A stretch of DNA of 52,945 nt from the NCBI GenBank assembly GCA_004557035.1, contig SFFB01000008.1, positions 1 to 52,945 of the forward strand, written 5' to 3'. The translations under genes were made by a program, and so were the position numbers. Each line of letters opens with the position of its first letter. Position 1 is the stretch's first letter. Shown here in pieces: positions 26,709 to 35,271 of the stretch. Origin of the DNA: Bacteroidales bacterium. GTDB lineage: Bacteria > Bacteroidota > Bacteroidia > Bacteroidales > Bacteroidaceae. The notes beneath the pieces are model-generated. The model did not search any database. It had not been told where the DNA came from and saw nothing but the letters and a program-made list of their open reading frames with translations.

Positions 26709-28385
26709 ATGGAAACGACCTATAAAGATTTTATCGGCTACATCGAGCAAAGCATTAAAGAAAACTGGGACCTCGACGCTCTGACCGACTATCAAGGCAG
26801 CACGTTGCAATATAAAGACGTTGCGCGAAAGATTGAAAAGCTCCACATCCTTTTTGAAAATGCCGGCGTTGTGCCTGGCGACAAAATTGCCCTCTGCGGA
26901 CGCAACAGCGCCAACTGGGCCGTGGCTTTTATGGCCACTCTGAGCTATGGCGCCGTGGCTGTGCCCATTCTGCATGAGTTTAAGCCGCAGCAGGTGCACG
27001 ACATCGTCAACCACTCAGAAGCCAGACTGCTTTTCGCCGGCGACCAGGTGTGGCCCACTCTCGAAGCCGACAAAATGCCCGACCTTGAAGGCATCATCAA
27101 CATTCCCGACTATTCACTGCTCGTTTGCCGCTCCACACGCCTCGAAGAGGCCAGAGAGCGCCTGAACGAGTTTTTTGGTAAAAAATATCCCAAGTTTTTC
27201 CGCAAAGAACACGTGGCCTACCGCCACACCACCTCGGGCGACGACCTGGCCCTCATCAACTACACCTCGGGCACAACGAGCAACTCCAAAGGTGTACTCG
27301 TACCCTACCGCGCCCTGTGGTCGAACCTCATCTTTGCCCGCGAGAAGCTGGGCGACAAGGTGGTGCGTGGCAGCAAAGTCATTTCGATGCTCCCCATGGC
27401 CCACATGTATGGCATGGCCTTTGAGTTTATCTTTGAATTCATGGGTGGCATCCACATCCACTTCCTCACCCGCGTGCCTTCGCCCAAAATTGTGTTTCAG
27501 GCCTTTGCCGAAATCAAACCGAGCATCGTCATCTCCGTGCCGCTCATCGTGGAGAAAATCATCAAGAAGAGTGTCTTGCCCAAGTTGCAGACAGTCAGCA
27601 TGAAACTGCTCCTGCGCCTGCCGGTCATCAACACCCGCATACGCGAAAAAATACGCGAGAAGCTGGTCGAGGCTTTCGGTGGCAATTTCTACGAAATCAT
27701 CATCGGCGGCGCAGCTTTCAACAGCGAGATTGAAATGTTCCTCCACAAAATCGGCTTCAACTTCACCGTGGGCTATGGCGCCACCGAGTGCGCACCCATC
27801 ATCAGCTACTCCGACTGGCACGACTTCCGTCCGGGCTCATGTGGCGTGGCGGCACCGCGCATGGAGGTGAAAATCGACTCGCCCGACCCCGAAAACGTGG
27901 CCGGAGAGATTTTGGCCCGAGGCATGAACGTGATGCTGGGCTATTACAAGAACCCTGAAGCCACGGCCACCACACTCGACAAAGACGGCTGGTATCACAC
28001 GGGCGACCTCGGCGTGATGGATGCCGACGGACACATCTACATCAAAGGCCGCAGCAAGAATATGCTGCTGGGCGCTTCGGGGCAAAACATCTATCCGGAA
28101 GAAATCGAAGACAAACTCAACTCACTGCCCTACGTGTCGGAGAGCATCGTCATCCAGCGAAACGAAAAGCTCTACGGACTTGTGCATCCCGACTACGACG
28201 AAGCAGCCAAGGCCGGCCTCGACGAAAACGGACTGCGACAGGCTATGGAGCAAAACCGCAACGACCTCAACACGATGGTGGCCGGATATGAAAAGCTGGC
28301 CGGCATCAAGATTTTCACAGAAGAGTTTGAGAAGACGCCCAAACGCTCCATCAAGCGCTTCCTCTATGAAAACGTGGAAATCTGA
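26709..28385 (+). CDS. Long-chain fatty acid--CoA ligase (AMP-binding)
   Basis: ANL-superfamily adenylate-forming enzyme of 558 residues that activates a fatty acid with ATP and CoA. The P-loop motif YTSGTTSNSKGVLVP lies near residue 185-200; GYGATECAPIIS is the A5 motif; YHTGDLGVMDADGHIYIKGR is the A7/A8 hinge; a C-terminal lysine region includes KTPKRSIKRF. The best fit is long-chain acyl-CoA synthetase of the FadD15/AFT type common in Bacteroidetes. The frame is open 24 codons upstream, but ATG 26709 follows the -7 box and gives the natural N-terminus METTYKDFIGYIEQS. It may feed phospholipid or lipid A acyl recycling; the substrate is not resolvable. Confidence 0.92.
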   Translation: METTYKDFIGYIEQSIKENWDLDALTDYQGSTLQYKDVARKIEKLHILFENAGVVPGDKIALCGRNSANWAVAFMATLSYGAVAVPILHEFKPQQVHDIVNHSEARLLFAGDQVWPTLEADKMPDLEGIINIPDYSLLVCRSTRLEEARERLNEFFGKKYPKFFRKEHVAYRHTTSGDDLALINYTSGTTSNSKGVLVPYRALWSNLIFAREKLGDKVVRGSKVISMLPMAHMYGMAFEFIFEFMGGIHIHFLTRVPSPKIVFQAFAEIKPSIVISVPLIVEKIIKKSVLPKLQTVSMKLLLRLPVINTRIREKIREKLVEAFGGNFYEIIIGGAAFNSEIEMFLHKIGFNFTVGYGATECAPIISYSDWHDFRPGSCGVAAPRMEVKIDSPDPENVAGEILARGMNVMLGYYKNPEATATTLDKDGWYHTGDLGVMDADGHIYIKGRSKNMLLGASGQNIYPEEIEDKLNSLPYVSESIVIQRNEKLYGLVHPDYDEAAKAGLDENGLRQAMEQNRNDLNTMVAGYEKLAGIKIFTEEFEKTPKRSIKRFLYENVEI

Positions 28386-28447
28386 CCGGCACAACACTTC
28401 ACTCAAGCTCTCCCCTACTGCTTCGTTCCGGAATGAACCTGCCGCTC

Positions 28448-28560
28448 GGCGTGATTGACGTGACTGAAGCGTCCAGTCACAGCAACCGGCTCACACTCAT
28501 ACAGTTGCAAGGCTGTGACTGGGTGATTGGGAAAAAGGCAACAATTTGGGTAGGAGGAGA
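28448..28560 (+). repeat. Dispersed repeat of about 112 bp, copy 1
   Basis: Begins GGCGTGATTGA and ends in GATTGGGAAAAAGGCAACAA and TTTGGGTAGG. It matches the reverse complement of 42793-42903 along its length with near identity in the last 40 bases. Internally CAGTCAC pairs with GTGACTG across a TTGCA-containing loop. A third, diverged copy of the right end is at 51632-51672. It lies behind the acyl-CoA synthetase gene in sense direction. Confidence 0.75.
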
Positions 28561-28608
28561 TATAAAGTGACGAAAAGGCCAAAGCGGTGCTGACTTCAAT
28601 CCAAATAA

Positions 28609-28664
28609 TTGCGCCGCCGTCAAGTGGTAGTCAACCCTACCCAAGACGGCGGCGCAAATGTTTT
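28609..28664. terminator. Long-stem terminator between convergent acyl-CoA synthetase and rng
   Basis: Perfect 13-bp arms TTGCGCCGCCGTC (28609-28621) and GACGGCGGCGCAA (28645-28657), enclosing a 23-base loop that itself holds the stem GGTAG/CTACC (28626-28630 and 28637-28641). Followed by ATGTTTTT. It probably stops both converging genes. Confidence 0.85.
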
Positions 28665-28698
28665 TCGCGGCAAAAAGAGATGGCGCGGCGAGGCTGTG

Positions 28699-30282
28699 CT
28701 ATTGCATTTCGTCAGGCTCTTTCATGTCTATCTCCTCGCCCATGGCGTCGTAGAACTGATATTGGAGATAGGCCAGACTCTGATTGGGCACCACCTTGAC
28801 GCCCATACCATACTTCATTTGCCATTTTCGCTTGATGCTCACCAACCCCTGATTGATGTAGGCCGCCACGAAAGGATGGACGTGGAGGCGGATTTTGCGG
28901 ATGTGGAGCTTGGTGACGACAAAAGCGATTTTGCTTTCGAGAGTGTCGATGAAGAGTAAACTTGATTTGATTTGACCTTTTCCTCCACAGGTGGGACAGG
29001 TCTCTTCGACGGTGACGTCCATGGCCGGACGCACGCGCTGGCGGGTGATTTGCATCAACCCAAACTTGGAGAGCGGCAGGATGTTGTGTCGGGCGCGGTC
29101 GTTTTTCATATTTTCAACCATTCGCTCATAGAGTTTCTGCCGGCTCTCGGGCAGGGCCATATCGATGAAATCCACTACGATGATGCCGCCCATGTCGCGC
29201 AGACGGAGCTGGCGGGCCAACTCGTCGGCGGCACCGAGATTGACGTCGAGGGCATTGGCTTCCTGGCCGTCGGCCGACTTGGAGCGGTTGCCGCTGTTGA
29301 CGTCGACCACGTGGAGCGCCTCGGTGTGTTCAATATACATGTAGGCGCCATGCTTGTAGGTGACGATGCGTCCGAAGCCCGACTTGATTTGCCGCGTGAC
29401 ATTGAAGTTGTCGAAGATGGGCAGCGAGCCTTCATACATCTTGACGATACGGACGCGGTCGGGGGCAATGAGGCCGACGTAGTCTTTGATTTCGTGAAAC
29501 ACCTGCTGGTCGTTGACGTAGATGTTTTCGTAAGAAGGATTGAAGAGGTCGCGCAACATGGCCACAGCCCTACCGGTCTCTTCGTAGCAACAAAGGGGCG
29601 GTTTGCCGGCGTTGGCTCGCAGGTTTTGCACGGCTCGCAGGGTGGTTTCCCAGCGACTCAGCAGGATTTTGAGTTCTTGGTCGAGTTCGGCCACTCGTTT
29701 GCCCTCGGCTACGGTGCGAATGATGACGCCAAAACCTTTTGGCTTGATGCTTTGCACGAGTTGCTTGAGACGTGCGCGCTCGGCACCGCTTTTGATTTTT
29801 GTCGAGACGGAGATTTTGTCGGCAAAGGGCACGAGGACGAGGAAACGTCCGGCAAAGGAGAGTTCGCAGGTGAGACGCGGGCCTTTGGTTGAGATGGGCT
29901 CTTTGACAATCTGCACGAGCACTTCGTCGCCGGCTTTGAGCACGTTTTGGATGCTGCCGTCTTTTTCGAGCACCGGGCCGCCCATGCACTTCTGCATGGG
30001 GAGCGGCTTTTTGCCGGATGCGAGGCTGCCCAGCATTTTGGCCGAGGCGTTGTAGGCGGCTCCGAGGTCGAGATAGTGGAGGAAGGCATCTCTCTCATGT
30101 CCGACACTCACGAAACAGGCGTTGAGACCCGGCATGATCTTGCGGACCTTAGCCAGGTAGATGTTGCCAACAGAGAAGTGTTCGGCCCTTGCTTCTTTTT
30201 GAAACTCCACGAGTTTCTTGTCTTCGAGCAGGGCGATTGAAATCTCCTTCTTGCCGGCATCGACGATTACTTCGCTTGTCAT
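28699..30282 (-). CDS. rng: Ribonuclease E/G family endoribonuclease
   Basis: Single-strand-specific endoribonuclease of RNA processing and decay, 527 residues. An S1-type RNA-binding domain occupies about residues 35-130; the catalytic magnesium aspartates are in HVVDVNSGNRS and IIVVDFIDM; the zinc-link motif CPTCGGKG near 430 permits dimer formation as in RNase E/G. The C-terminus is short, with no long disordered scaffold, so it is RNase G-like. Start MTSEVIVDAGKKEIS fits the family. The small basic protein gene and HU gene lie upstream on the same strand. Confidence 0.96.
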   Translation of the reverse strand: MTSEVIVDAGKKEISIALLEDKKLVEFQKEARAEHFSVGNIYLAKVRKIMPGLNACFVSVGHERDAFLHYLDLGAAYNASAKMLGSLASGKKPLPMQKCMGGPVLEKDGSIQNVLKAGDEVLVQIVKEPISTKGPRLTCELSFAGRFLVLVPFADKISVSTKIKSGAERARLKQLVQSIKPKGFGVIIRTVAEGKRVAELDQELKILLSRWETTLRAVQNLRANAGKPPLCCYEETGRAVAMLRDLFNPSYENIYVNDQQVFHEIKDYVGLIAPDRVRIVKMYEGSLPIFDNFNVTRQIKSGFGRIVTYKHGAYMYIEHTEALHVVDVNSGNRSKSADGQEANALDVNLGAADELARQLRLRDMGGIIVVDFIDMALPESRQKLYERMVENMKNDRARHNILPLSKFGLMQITRQRVRPAMDVTVEETCPTCGGKGQIKSSLLFIDTLESKIAFVVTKLHIRKIRLHVHPFVAAYINQGLVSIKRKWQMKYGMGVKVVPNQSLAYLQYQFYDAMGEEIDMKEPDEMQ

Positions 30283-30520
30283 GTTGATGTGAGTGATGTG
30301 ATGGGGAGATAGAGATGAGGCAATGTCTGTCGGCTACGCAGCCGTGTGGTTGTGGGCGACAGAGTCGTTGCCGTGTGTTGTCGGATAAAGTATGTGCCAA
30401 CAGGAGGAAAACGCATCACGCGTGATTTCTCACCAATTGGCACATCGTCTTTTTCCGTCCGAAATGACTGAAGAAATCAGACTTTCAATTTTTGATTTGT
30501 GTGTGGCACGTAATGCAGGC

Positions 30521-30610
30521 TTACTTGCTCTTATGTCTGTTCTTTCTCAGTCTTTTTTTACGCTTGTGCGTAGACATCTTATGTCTTTTTTTCTTTTTTC
30601 CGCTTGGCAT
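30521..30610 (-). CDS. 29-residue basic protein of the AURKAIP1/COX24 (mS38-like) type
   Basis: A short minus-strand frame ATG 30610 to TAA 30521 encodes a 29-residue protein beginning MPSGKKKKRHKMSTHKRKKR and ending LRKNRHKSK; more than half the residues are Lys or Arg, plus four His. I recognise this as the very short Bacteroidetes protein annotated elsewhere as AURKAIP1/COX24 domain-containing, related to mitochondrial ribosomal protein mS38. It is expected to be a ribosome-associated peptide. It sits between HU and rng on their strand, a position consistent with cotranscription. It is easily missed because of its length. Confidence 0.8.
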   Translation of the reverse strand: MPSGKKKKRHKMSTHKRKKRLRKNRHKSK

Positions 30611-30658
30611 AGCTGTAAGTGTTTAAATATGGTTTGTGAAATGTGTGAGTTGCCCGAG

Positions 30659-30931
30659 TTATTTGATGTCGGCCACAAAGGTTTTAGCCGGCTTGAAGGC
30701 GGGAATGTTGTGCTCGGGGATGATGATGGTGGTGTTTTTGGAGATGTTGCGAGCAGTCTTTTCGGCGCGTTTTTTGAGGATGAAGCTACCGAAACCTCTC
30801 AGATAAACGTTTTCACCGTCGGCGAGCGACTCTTTGACCGATGCCATAAACGCTTCTACGACCGTGAGCGCAGTGGTTTTGTCGATACCGGTCTTTTGGG
30901 AAATGGAGTTAACGATGTCTGCTTTAGTCAT
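30659..30931 (-). CDS. HU-family DNA-binding protein
   Basis: Nucleoid protein of 90 residues. It begins MTKADIVNSISQKTGI with the helical dimerisation core, has the GRGFGSF-equivalent LRGFGSFILKKR at about 44-55, then the beta arm with the DNA-intercalating region around ISKNTTIIIPEHNIPAFKPAK. This is the normal HU/IHF length and order. A -7 box (TATCTTTG, minus strand 30983-30976) lies 45 bases upstream. It binds DNA non-specifically and compacts or bends it. Confidence 0.95.
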   Translation of the reverse strand: MTKADIVNSISQKTGIDKTTALTVVEAFMASVKESLADGENVYLRGFGSFILKKRAEKTARNISKNTTIIIPEHNIPAFKPAKTFVADIK

Positions 30932-30975
30932 CTTAGCTGATGTGTTTGGATTACTCTAATTTTTTAATTCGGGTG

Positions 30976-30983
30976 CAAAGATA
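30976..30983 (-). promoter_or_regulatory. Predicted -7 box of the HU gene
   Basis: TATCTTTG on the minus strand matches TANNTTTG; the -33 position reads TTTC, one base off. Confidence 0.5.
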
Positions 30984-31079
30984 TAATTTTCAGATGGTTC
31001 TGAGAAACTTCTCTGCTGTTTTTTTCTCTAAATCGGCCGTGCGACAGTTTGACTTGTTCACGCGTCAGAGAAACCGGGC

Positions 31080-31514
31080 TCAGCTGAGGGCAATCTTGTT
31101 GATGCGTCCCTGATGGCGGCCGCCTTCAAAATCTGTGTTGAGGAAGGCTTCGACGATGTCGGTGGCTTCGGCTTCTGTGATGAAACGGCCGGGCATGACG
31201 AGCACGTTGGCGTCGTTGTGTTGCCGTGCCAATCGGGCTATTTCGGGCATCCACACCAAGGCGGCACGTATCGACTGATGTTTATTAAGTGTCATCGAGA
31301 TGCCTTCGCCACTGCCACATACGGCAATGCCGCGGTCACATTCGCCGTTTTCCATTCCGCGGGCCAGGGCGTGGCCGTAGTCGGGATAGTCGCAGCTGTC
31401 TGTGGAGTGTGTGCCATAGTCGATGGTCTCTATGCCTTTCTCTTTGAGCAGCCGGGCTACGAATTGTTTGAGGGGGAAGCCGGCATGGTCGCTGGCCAAT
31501 CCGATTTTAGTCAT
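31080..31514 (-). CDS. rpiB: Ribose 5-phosphate isomerase B
   Basis: Interconverts ribose 5-phosphate and ribulose 5-phosphate in the pentose phosphate pathway; 144 residues, usual length. Seen are GLASDHAGFPLK at the start, the catalytic cysteine in AVCGSGEGISMTLNK, and the HNDANVLVMPGR stretch. Located directly downstream of tkt on the same strand, with about 100 bases between them, so the two pentose phosphate enzymes are probably coexpressed, although the repeat element between them could separate their transcripts. Confidence 0.95.
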   Translation of the reverse strand: MTKIGLASDHAGFPLKQFVARLLKEKGIETIDYGTHSTDSCDYPDYGHALARGMENGECDRGIAVCGSGEGISMTLNKHQSIRAALVWMPEIARLARQHNDANVLVMPGRFITEAEATDIVEAFLNTDFEGGRHQGRINKIALS

Positions 31515-31535
31515 ATATATAATATTATATTAAGC

Positions 31536-31616
31536 GTCTGAGAGATGAAGAGTCTAAGAGACTTAGCGGCCAAGCCTACTTTTTGACTGTTTGTCTCTTT
31601 GTCTTTTTGTCTTTTT
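31536..31616 (-). repeat. Post-stop octamer element behind tkt
   Basis: Read in the tkt sense direction, GACAAAAA/GACAAAGA units begin immediately after the TGA stop (31617-31619), then comes the core GGCTTGGCCGCT (plus-strand AGCGGCCAAGCC at 31565-31576), then inverted units AAGTCTCTTAGACTC. The two arms can pair around the core. Two other loci (34309-34374 and 41195-41290) have the same order and the same 12-base core. Confidence 0.75.
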
Positions 31617-33641
31617 TCAGTCTTCGGCCAGGAATTTCTTCACCTCAGAGAGGATGTTTTCGGGGGTGAAGCCGAGTTTCTCGTCGAGCACTTTAAAGGG
31701 TGCGCTGTAGCCGAAGCTGTCGAGTCCGTAGACACGACCGCGACCGCCCACAAGGCCTTCGAAGGTGACGGGCAGGCCGGCGGTGAGGCCGAAGATTTTG
31801 GCGTCGGGCGGCAAGAGCTGCATTTGGTATTCCTTGCTCTGTCGGCGGAAAAGGCCTTCGCTGGGACAGCTCACCACTCGGGCCTTGATGCCTTCGGCGG
31901 CCAGAAGGGTGGCCGTCTGGCCGAGTGTGGACACCTCCGAACCGGAAGCCACGAGGATGACGTCGGGATTGGCCTCGGGCACCACCTCATAGGCGCCGCG
32001 GCTCACACCGGTGTAGTCGGTGGCAGCGGGCAGGTCTTTGACATTCTGACGACTGAAGATGAGCGCCGTGGGCGTGTGGACGTTTTCCATTGCCATGCGC
32101 CAGCACTGTGTGGTGGCGTGTACGTCGCAAGGACGGAACACGCGCACACTGTCGCGGCCGCTGTGGTTTTTGAGTTTTTCCATGAGACGTATCTGCGCCT
32201 CCTGCTCCACGGGCTCGTGGGTGGGTCCGTCTTCGCCCACACGGAAGGCGTCGTGGGTCCACACGAACTTCACGGGCAGTTCCATAAGTGCAGCCATACG
32301 TATGGCCGGTTTCATATAGTCTGAGAAGACAAAGAAGGTGCCCATTGCCGTGATCATACCGCCGTGGAGGGTGATACCGATGCACACACAGGCCATGGTA
32401 AGCTCTGAAACGCCGGCTTGGAGGAAGCCTCCGCCGAAGTCGGTGCGTGTGATGACACGGCTATGTTTCAAGAAGCCGTCTGTCTTGTCGGAGTTGCAGA
32501 GGTCGGCCGAGCTGACAATCATGTTGGGCACATATTCTGAGAGCAGACCGAGACAGGCTGCCGAAGCATTGCGTGTGGGCGCGTCGTTTTTCTGCTCGAT
32601 GGAGTCCCAGGGTATTTCGGGCAGTCGTCCGGCAAACCAGTCTTCGAGTTTCTTGGCCTTTTCGGGATTTTGCGCAGCCCATTCGGCCTCTTCTTCACGC
32701 AGGGCAGCCACCTGTGCGGTGAGCTCTTCGCGTCGGGCGGCATAGAGCGCTGCCGTTTCGGGACGCACCACAAAGGCGTTGTCGGGGTCGGCGCCCAAGT
32801 GGAGCACCGTCTGTCGGTAGGCATCCGGTCCGAGGGGAGCGCCGTGGGTTTTGCAGTCGTGCTCATAGCTTGAGCCGTCGGCCTTCCGGGCACCTTTGCC
32901 CATCACGGTGTGTCCGACGATGAGCGTGGGACGTGCGGTTTCGGCGTTGGCCTCTGTGAGTGCGCGGCGGATTTGTTCCACGTCGTTACCGTCAATTTCG
33001 ATGACGTTCCAGTTCCATGCGCGGTATTTCATTGCCGTGTCTTCAGAGATCACGTCGGCCGTCTCGGTGGAGAGCTGAATTTCGTTGGCGTCGAAAAACA
33101 TGATGAGGTTGTCGAGTCCTAGGTGTCCGGCTATGCGTCCGGCGCCCTGCGAAATCTCTTCCTGAATGCCGCCGTCTGAGATATAGGCATAAATCTTTTC
33201 GCGCTTGAAGCCGGGATTGCCCGTGCGTGCATAGAGGGCTTTGGCGGCTATGGCTGCTCCCACGGCATAGGTGTGTCCCTGTCCGAGGGGGCCTGAGGTG
33301 TTTTCGATGCCACGTGCCACGTTGACCTCGGGGTGGCCGGGTGTGGGCGACTGCCATTGGCGGAACTGCTGCAGCTCGTCCATATCAAACCGTCCGGCCA
33401 GCGCCAGCACCGAATAGAGCATGGGCGACATATGTCCCGGGTCGAGAAAGAAGCGGTCTCTGCAGGGCCAGTCGGGCTGTGCGGGGTCATAGACGAGAAA
33501 CTCGGAATAAAGGGTGTTGATGAAATCAGCGCCACCCATGGCACCTCCCGGGTGTCCGGACTTGGCTTTCTCCACCATGGCGACAGACAACACGCGAATG
33601 TTGTCGGCAGCCGAATTCATTACCTCAACAGGATTTTTCAT
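31617..33641 (-). CDS. tkt: Transketolase
   Basis: Thiamine-diphosphate enzyme of the non-oxidative pentose phosphate pathway, 674 residues. N-terminal ThDP domain with SGHPGGAMGGAD, the PGHMSPMLYS region, GPLGQGHTYAVGAAIAAK, and a SDGGIQEEISQGAG segment where other transketolases read GDGCLMEG; I believe this form is normal in Bacteroidetes. The middle domain carries the catalytic glutamate region and HDAFRVGEDGPTHEPVEQ. ATG 33641 gives MKNPVEVMNSAADNIRVLS and a normal length; the longer open frame runs back through the promoter and was rejected. rpiB lies downstream. Confidence 0.95.
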   Translation of the reverse strand: MKNPVEVMNSAADNIRVLSVAMVEKAKSGHPGGAMGGADFINTLYSEFLVYDPAQPDWPCRDRFFLDPGHMSPMLYSVLALAGRFDMDELQQFRQWQSPTPGHPEVNVARGIENTSGPLGQGHTYAVGAAIAAKALYARTGNPGFKREKIYAYISDGGIQEEISQGAGRIAGHLGLDNLIMFFDANEIQLSTETADVISEDTAMKYRAWNWNVIEIDGNDVEQIRRALTEANAETARPTLIVGHTVMGKGARKADGSSYEHDCKTHGAPLGPDAYRQTVLHLGADPDNAFVVRPETAALYAARREELTAQVAALREEEAEWAAQNPEKAKKLEDWFAGRLPEIPWDSIEQKNDAPTRNASAACLGLLSEYVPNMIVSSADLCNSDKTDGFLKHSRVITRTDFGGGFLQAGVSELTMACVCIGITLHGGMITAMGTFFVFSDYMKPAIRMAALMELPVKFVWTHDAFRVGEDGPTHEPVEQEAQIRLMEKLKNHSGRDSVRVFRPCDVHATTQCWRMAMENVHTPTALIFSRQNVKDLPAATDYTGVSRGAYEVVPEANPDVILVASGSEVSTLGQTATLLAAEGIKARVVSCPSEGLFRRQSKEYQMQLLPPDAKIFGLTAGLPVTFEGLVGGRGRVYGLDSFGYSAPFKVLDEKLGFTPENILSEVKKFLAED

Positions 33642-33740
33642 ATAGTAGTCGTTATGTTTTTTGTCGTCGGTGACTGCGTCTTTTTTTGTGAGCTTGGGGG
33701 CTCGCGCGGCCGTCGGCCTTCCCCCTGCGTAAAAACGTCG

Positions 33741-33772
33741 CAAAAATACAAAAATATGGCCACGCGTGCAAA
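33741..33772 (-). promoter_or_regulatory. Predicted promoter of tkt
   Basis: On the minus strand TTTG (33772-33769), 20 bases, then TATTTTTG (33748-33741), a perfect -7 match. The leader to ATG 33641 would be about 90 bases. Confidence 0.7.
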
Positions 33773-33941
33773 CATTTTCGTCTGAGATTGAGCGAGAAGG
33801 CTTGCAGGCATAACATAAAAGAAAGCAGCCAAAGACAAACTCTTCCGAGAGTGACGGCTATATGCATCTCTGCATTCCACACTCCCGGAAGTGTCATTTT
33901 TCTTGACAATGAATAGACAAGAAGCTATTCTACCATAAGGG

Positions 33942-34268
33942 CTATCTAAATCTGCGCTGGCATCGTGGACAAACCCATCGGTAGTCTTTCACCTCTTGCC
34001 TTCCCCGACCATCGCAATAATTGCATGGGTCGCAGAGCGTGCCGTTTCGGCGACAGGCTTCCTTTGTGCGCCCGTATCCGTACCAGCCTTTGCCTTTGCA
34101 GGCTTTACAGGTGCGAGTGTTGACCACAACGAGAACATGCCTCAATTGCACCTTGCAATAGGGGCATTGATATTCCTGTGTGGATTGGGGCGTCTCACGC
34201 TTGTCGGTGGCAAAAGACCATGCCGCCGCCATAATGGCGACAACGGCCAAACATAATAACTTTTTCAT
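33942..34268 (-). CDS. Small exported cysteine-rich protein with DnaJ-type zinc-finger motifs
   Basis: Protein of 108 residues with a signal peptide (KKLLCLAVVAIMAAAWSFA). The mature part holds eleven cysteines in the pattern CPYC, CKACKGKG, CRRNGTLCDPCNYCDGRG, CPRC, close to the CxxCxGxG zinc-binding repeats of DnaJ. Such a domain outside the cytosol is unusual; it might bind zinc or, in the oxidising periplasm, form disulfides. The function is unknown. It lies between the tkt promoter and a barrel-protein gene on the same strand, starting 107 bases after the latter's stop. Confidence 0.8.
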   Translation of the reverse strand: MKKLLCLAVVAIMAAAWSFATDKRETPQSTQEYQCPYCKVQLRHVLVVVNTRTCKACKGKGWYGYGRTKEACRRNGTLCDPCNYCDGRGRQEVKDYRWVCPRCQRRFR

Positions 34269-34308
34269 AATAAATTGTTTTTTGAATGAATAATATAATT
34301 GACTTTTT

Positions 34309-34374
34309 ATGCTAAATGACTAAGAGAGCCGAGCGGCCAAGCCTACTTTCTGACTTTTTGTTTCTTTGACTCTT
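34309..34374 (-). repeat. Post-stop octamer element behind the barrel-protein gene
   Basis: In the sense of the upstream gene: stop TGA (34377-34375), then AAGAGTCAAAGAAACAAAAA units, then the 12-base core GGCTTGGCCGCT (plus-strand AGCGGCCAAGCC at 34332-34343), then CTCTCTTAGTCATTTAGC. Same order as behind tkt and the LptF/G permease gene. Confidence 0.72.
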
Positions 34375-35271
34375 TCAATCGGCAAACACTTTTATGCAAA
34401 TTCCAACCTGCACATCCCAGACGAATTTGCCGGGAAACTTCTCGCCTTGTGGCCTTTCGTTGAAACATTCCTTGATGTTTCCCACACCAAATCCGGCTCC
34501 TCCGAAAAAGCCGAAACGTTTTGTACGGCCCACAAAATAGCGATAGCCGAAATCAAACGCCATGGCAAGACCGGCCACTACGGGAGTTTCAGAGACGGTC
34601 ACACCGAAATCAAATTGCTGGTTGTCGTCGTCTCCACCCACGGCATAATAGCCCAATCCGGCATGCCACGACAATTTGTCTTTGTTGTCTCCGTCGAAGA
34701 CCCAGTCCTTGCCCACGCCTCCATAGAGTTGGAAGCCGAAATCGCCACCGGTGCACCAACGCAGACGGGCAAATTCGCCATACATCCTTGACAGGCCCAA
34801 TTCCAACGCCAGACAGGGATAGCTAGCCACCGACCGGCTGTTGTAAGTCATTCGCTGAAAGTTGTCGGCGAGTTTGCCCATTCCGTCGACGGTGGCATTT
34901 CCAGACGATGGAGGCGCACTATAATCCTCACCGCCATAGTCGCTGCCGCTGTCATTTTTCGTTGGATAGAGTGTGGAGAAGATGTATTCCCTCACCGTGG
35001 CTTTTCCCGTTCCCACACTCGTTTTGTCGGCCGAGAGGTCCATGATGGCATTGCCGTTAGCGTCGGTGGCAGAATGTATAGTCAGATTGCCGTCGAGTCT
35101 GTCGCCGTAGTTAACCACGTAGGTGCCCCGCGATGTCTTGAGCGTCACGGGAGCACACACCTCTCCTTTCATATAAAAATAGTTGATGATAGTTTGAGCG
35201 GAGGCTCCCATGCTTGCGACCACAAAAAGCACAAAGGTAGCGGTCCAAGTTTTCAATTCTGTACGTTTCAT
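34375..35271 (-). CDS. Putative outer-membrane beta-barrel protein
   Basis: Exported protein of 298 residues with signal peptide ending ASMGASAQ. The first 120 residues are a polar domain (GTYVVNYGDRLDGNLTIHSATDANGNAIMDLSADK) and a linker rich in Gly, Ser and Pro. From about residue 150 alternating hydrophobic and aromatic strands typical of outer-membrane barrels appear (ALELGLSRMYGEFARLRW, GGDFGFQLYGGVGKDW, FGYRYFVG, FGFFGGAGFGVGN, WDVQVGICIKV). No specific family recognised. The last strand ends in aliphatic residues rather than phenylalanine, then Phe-Ala-Asp. Confidence 0.72.
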   Translation of the reverse strand: MKRTELKTWTATFVLFVVASMGASAQTIINYFYMKGEVCAPVTLKTSRGTYVVNYGDRLDGNLTIHSATDANGNAIMDLSADKTSVGTGKATVREYIFSTLYPTKNDSGSDYGGEDYSAPPSSGNATVDGMGKLADNFQRMTYNSRSVASYPCLALELGLSRMYGEFARLRWCTGGDFGFQLYGGVGKDWVFDGDNKDKLSWHAGLGYYAVGGDDDNQQFDFGVTVSETPVVAGLAMAFDFGYRYFVGRTKRFGFFGGAGFGVGNIKECFNERPQGEKFPGKFVWDVQVGICIKVFAD

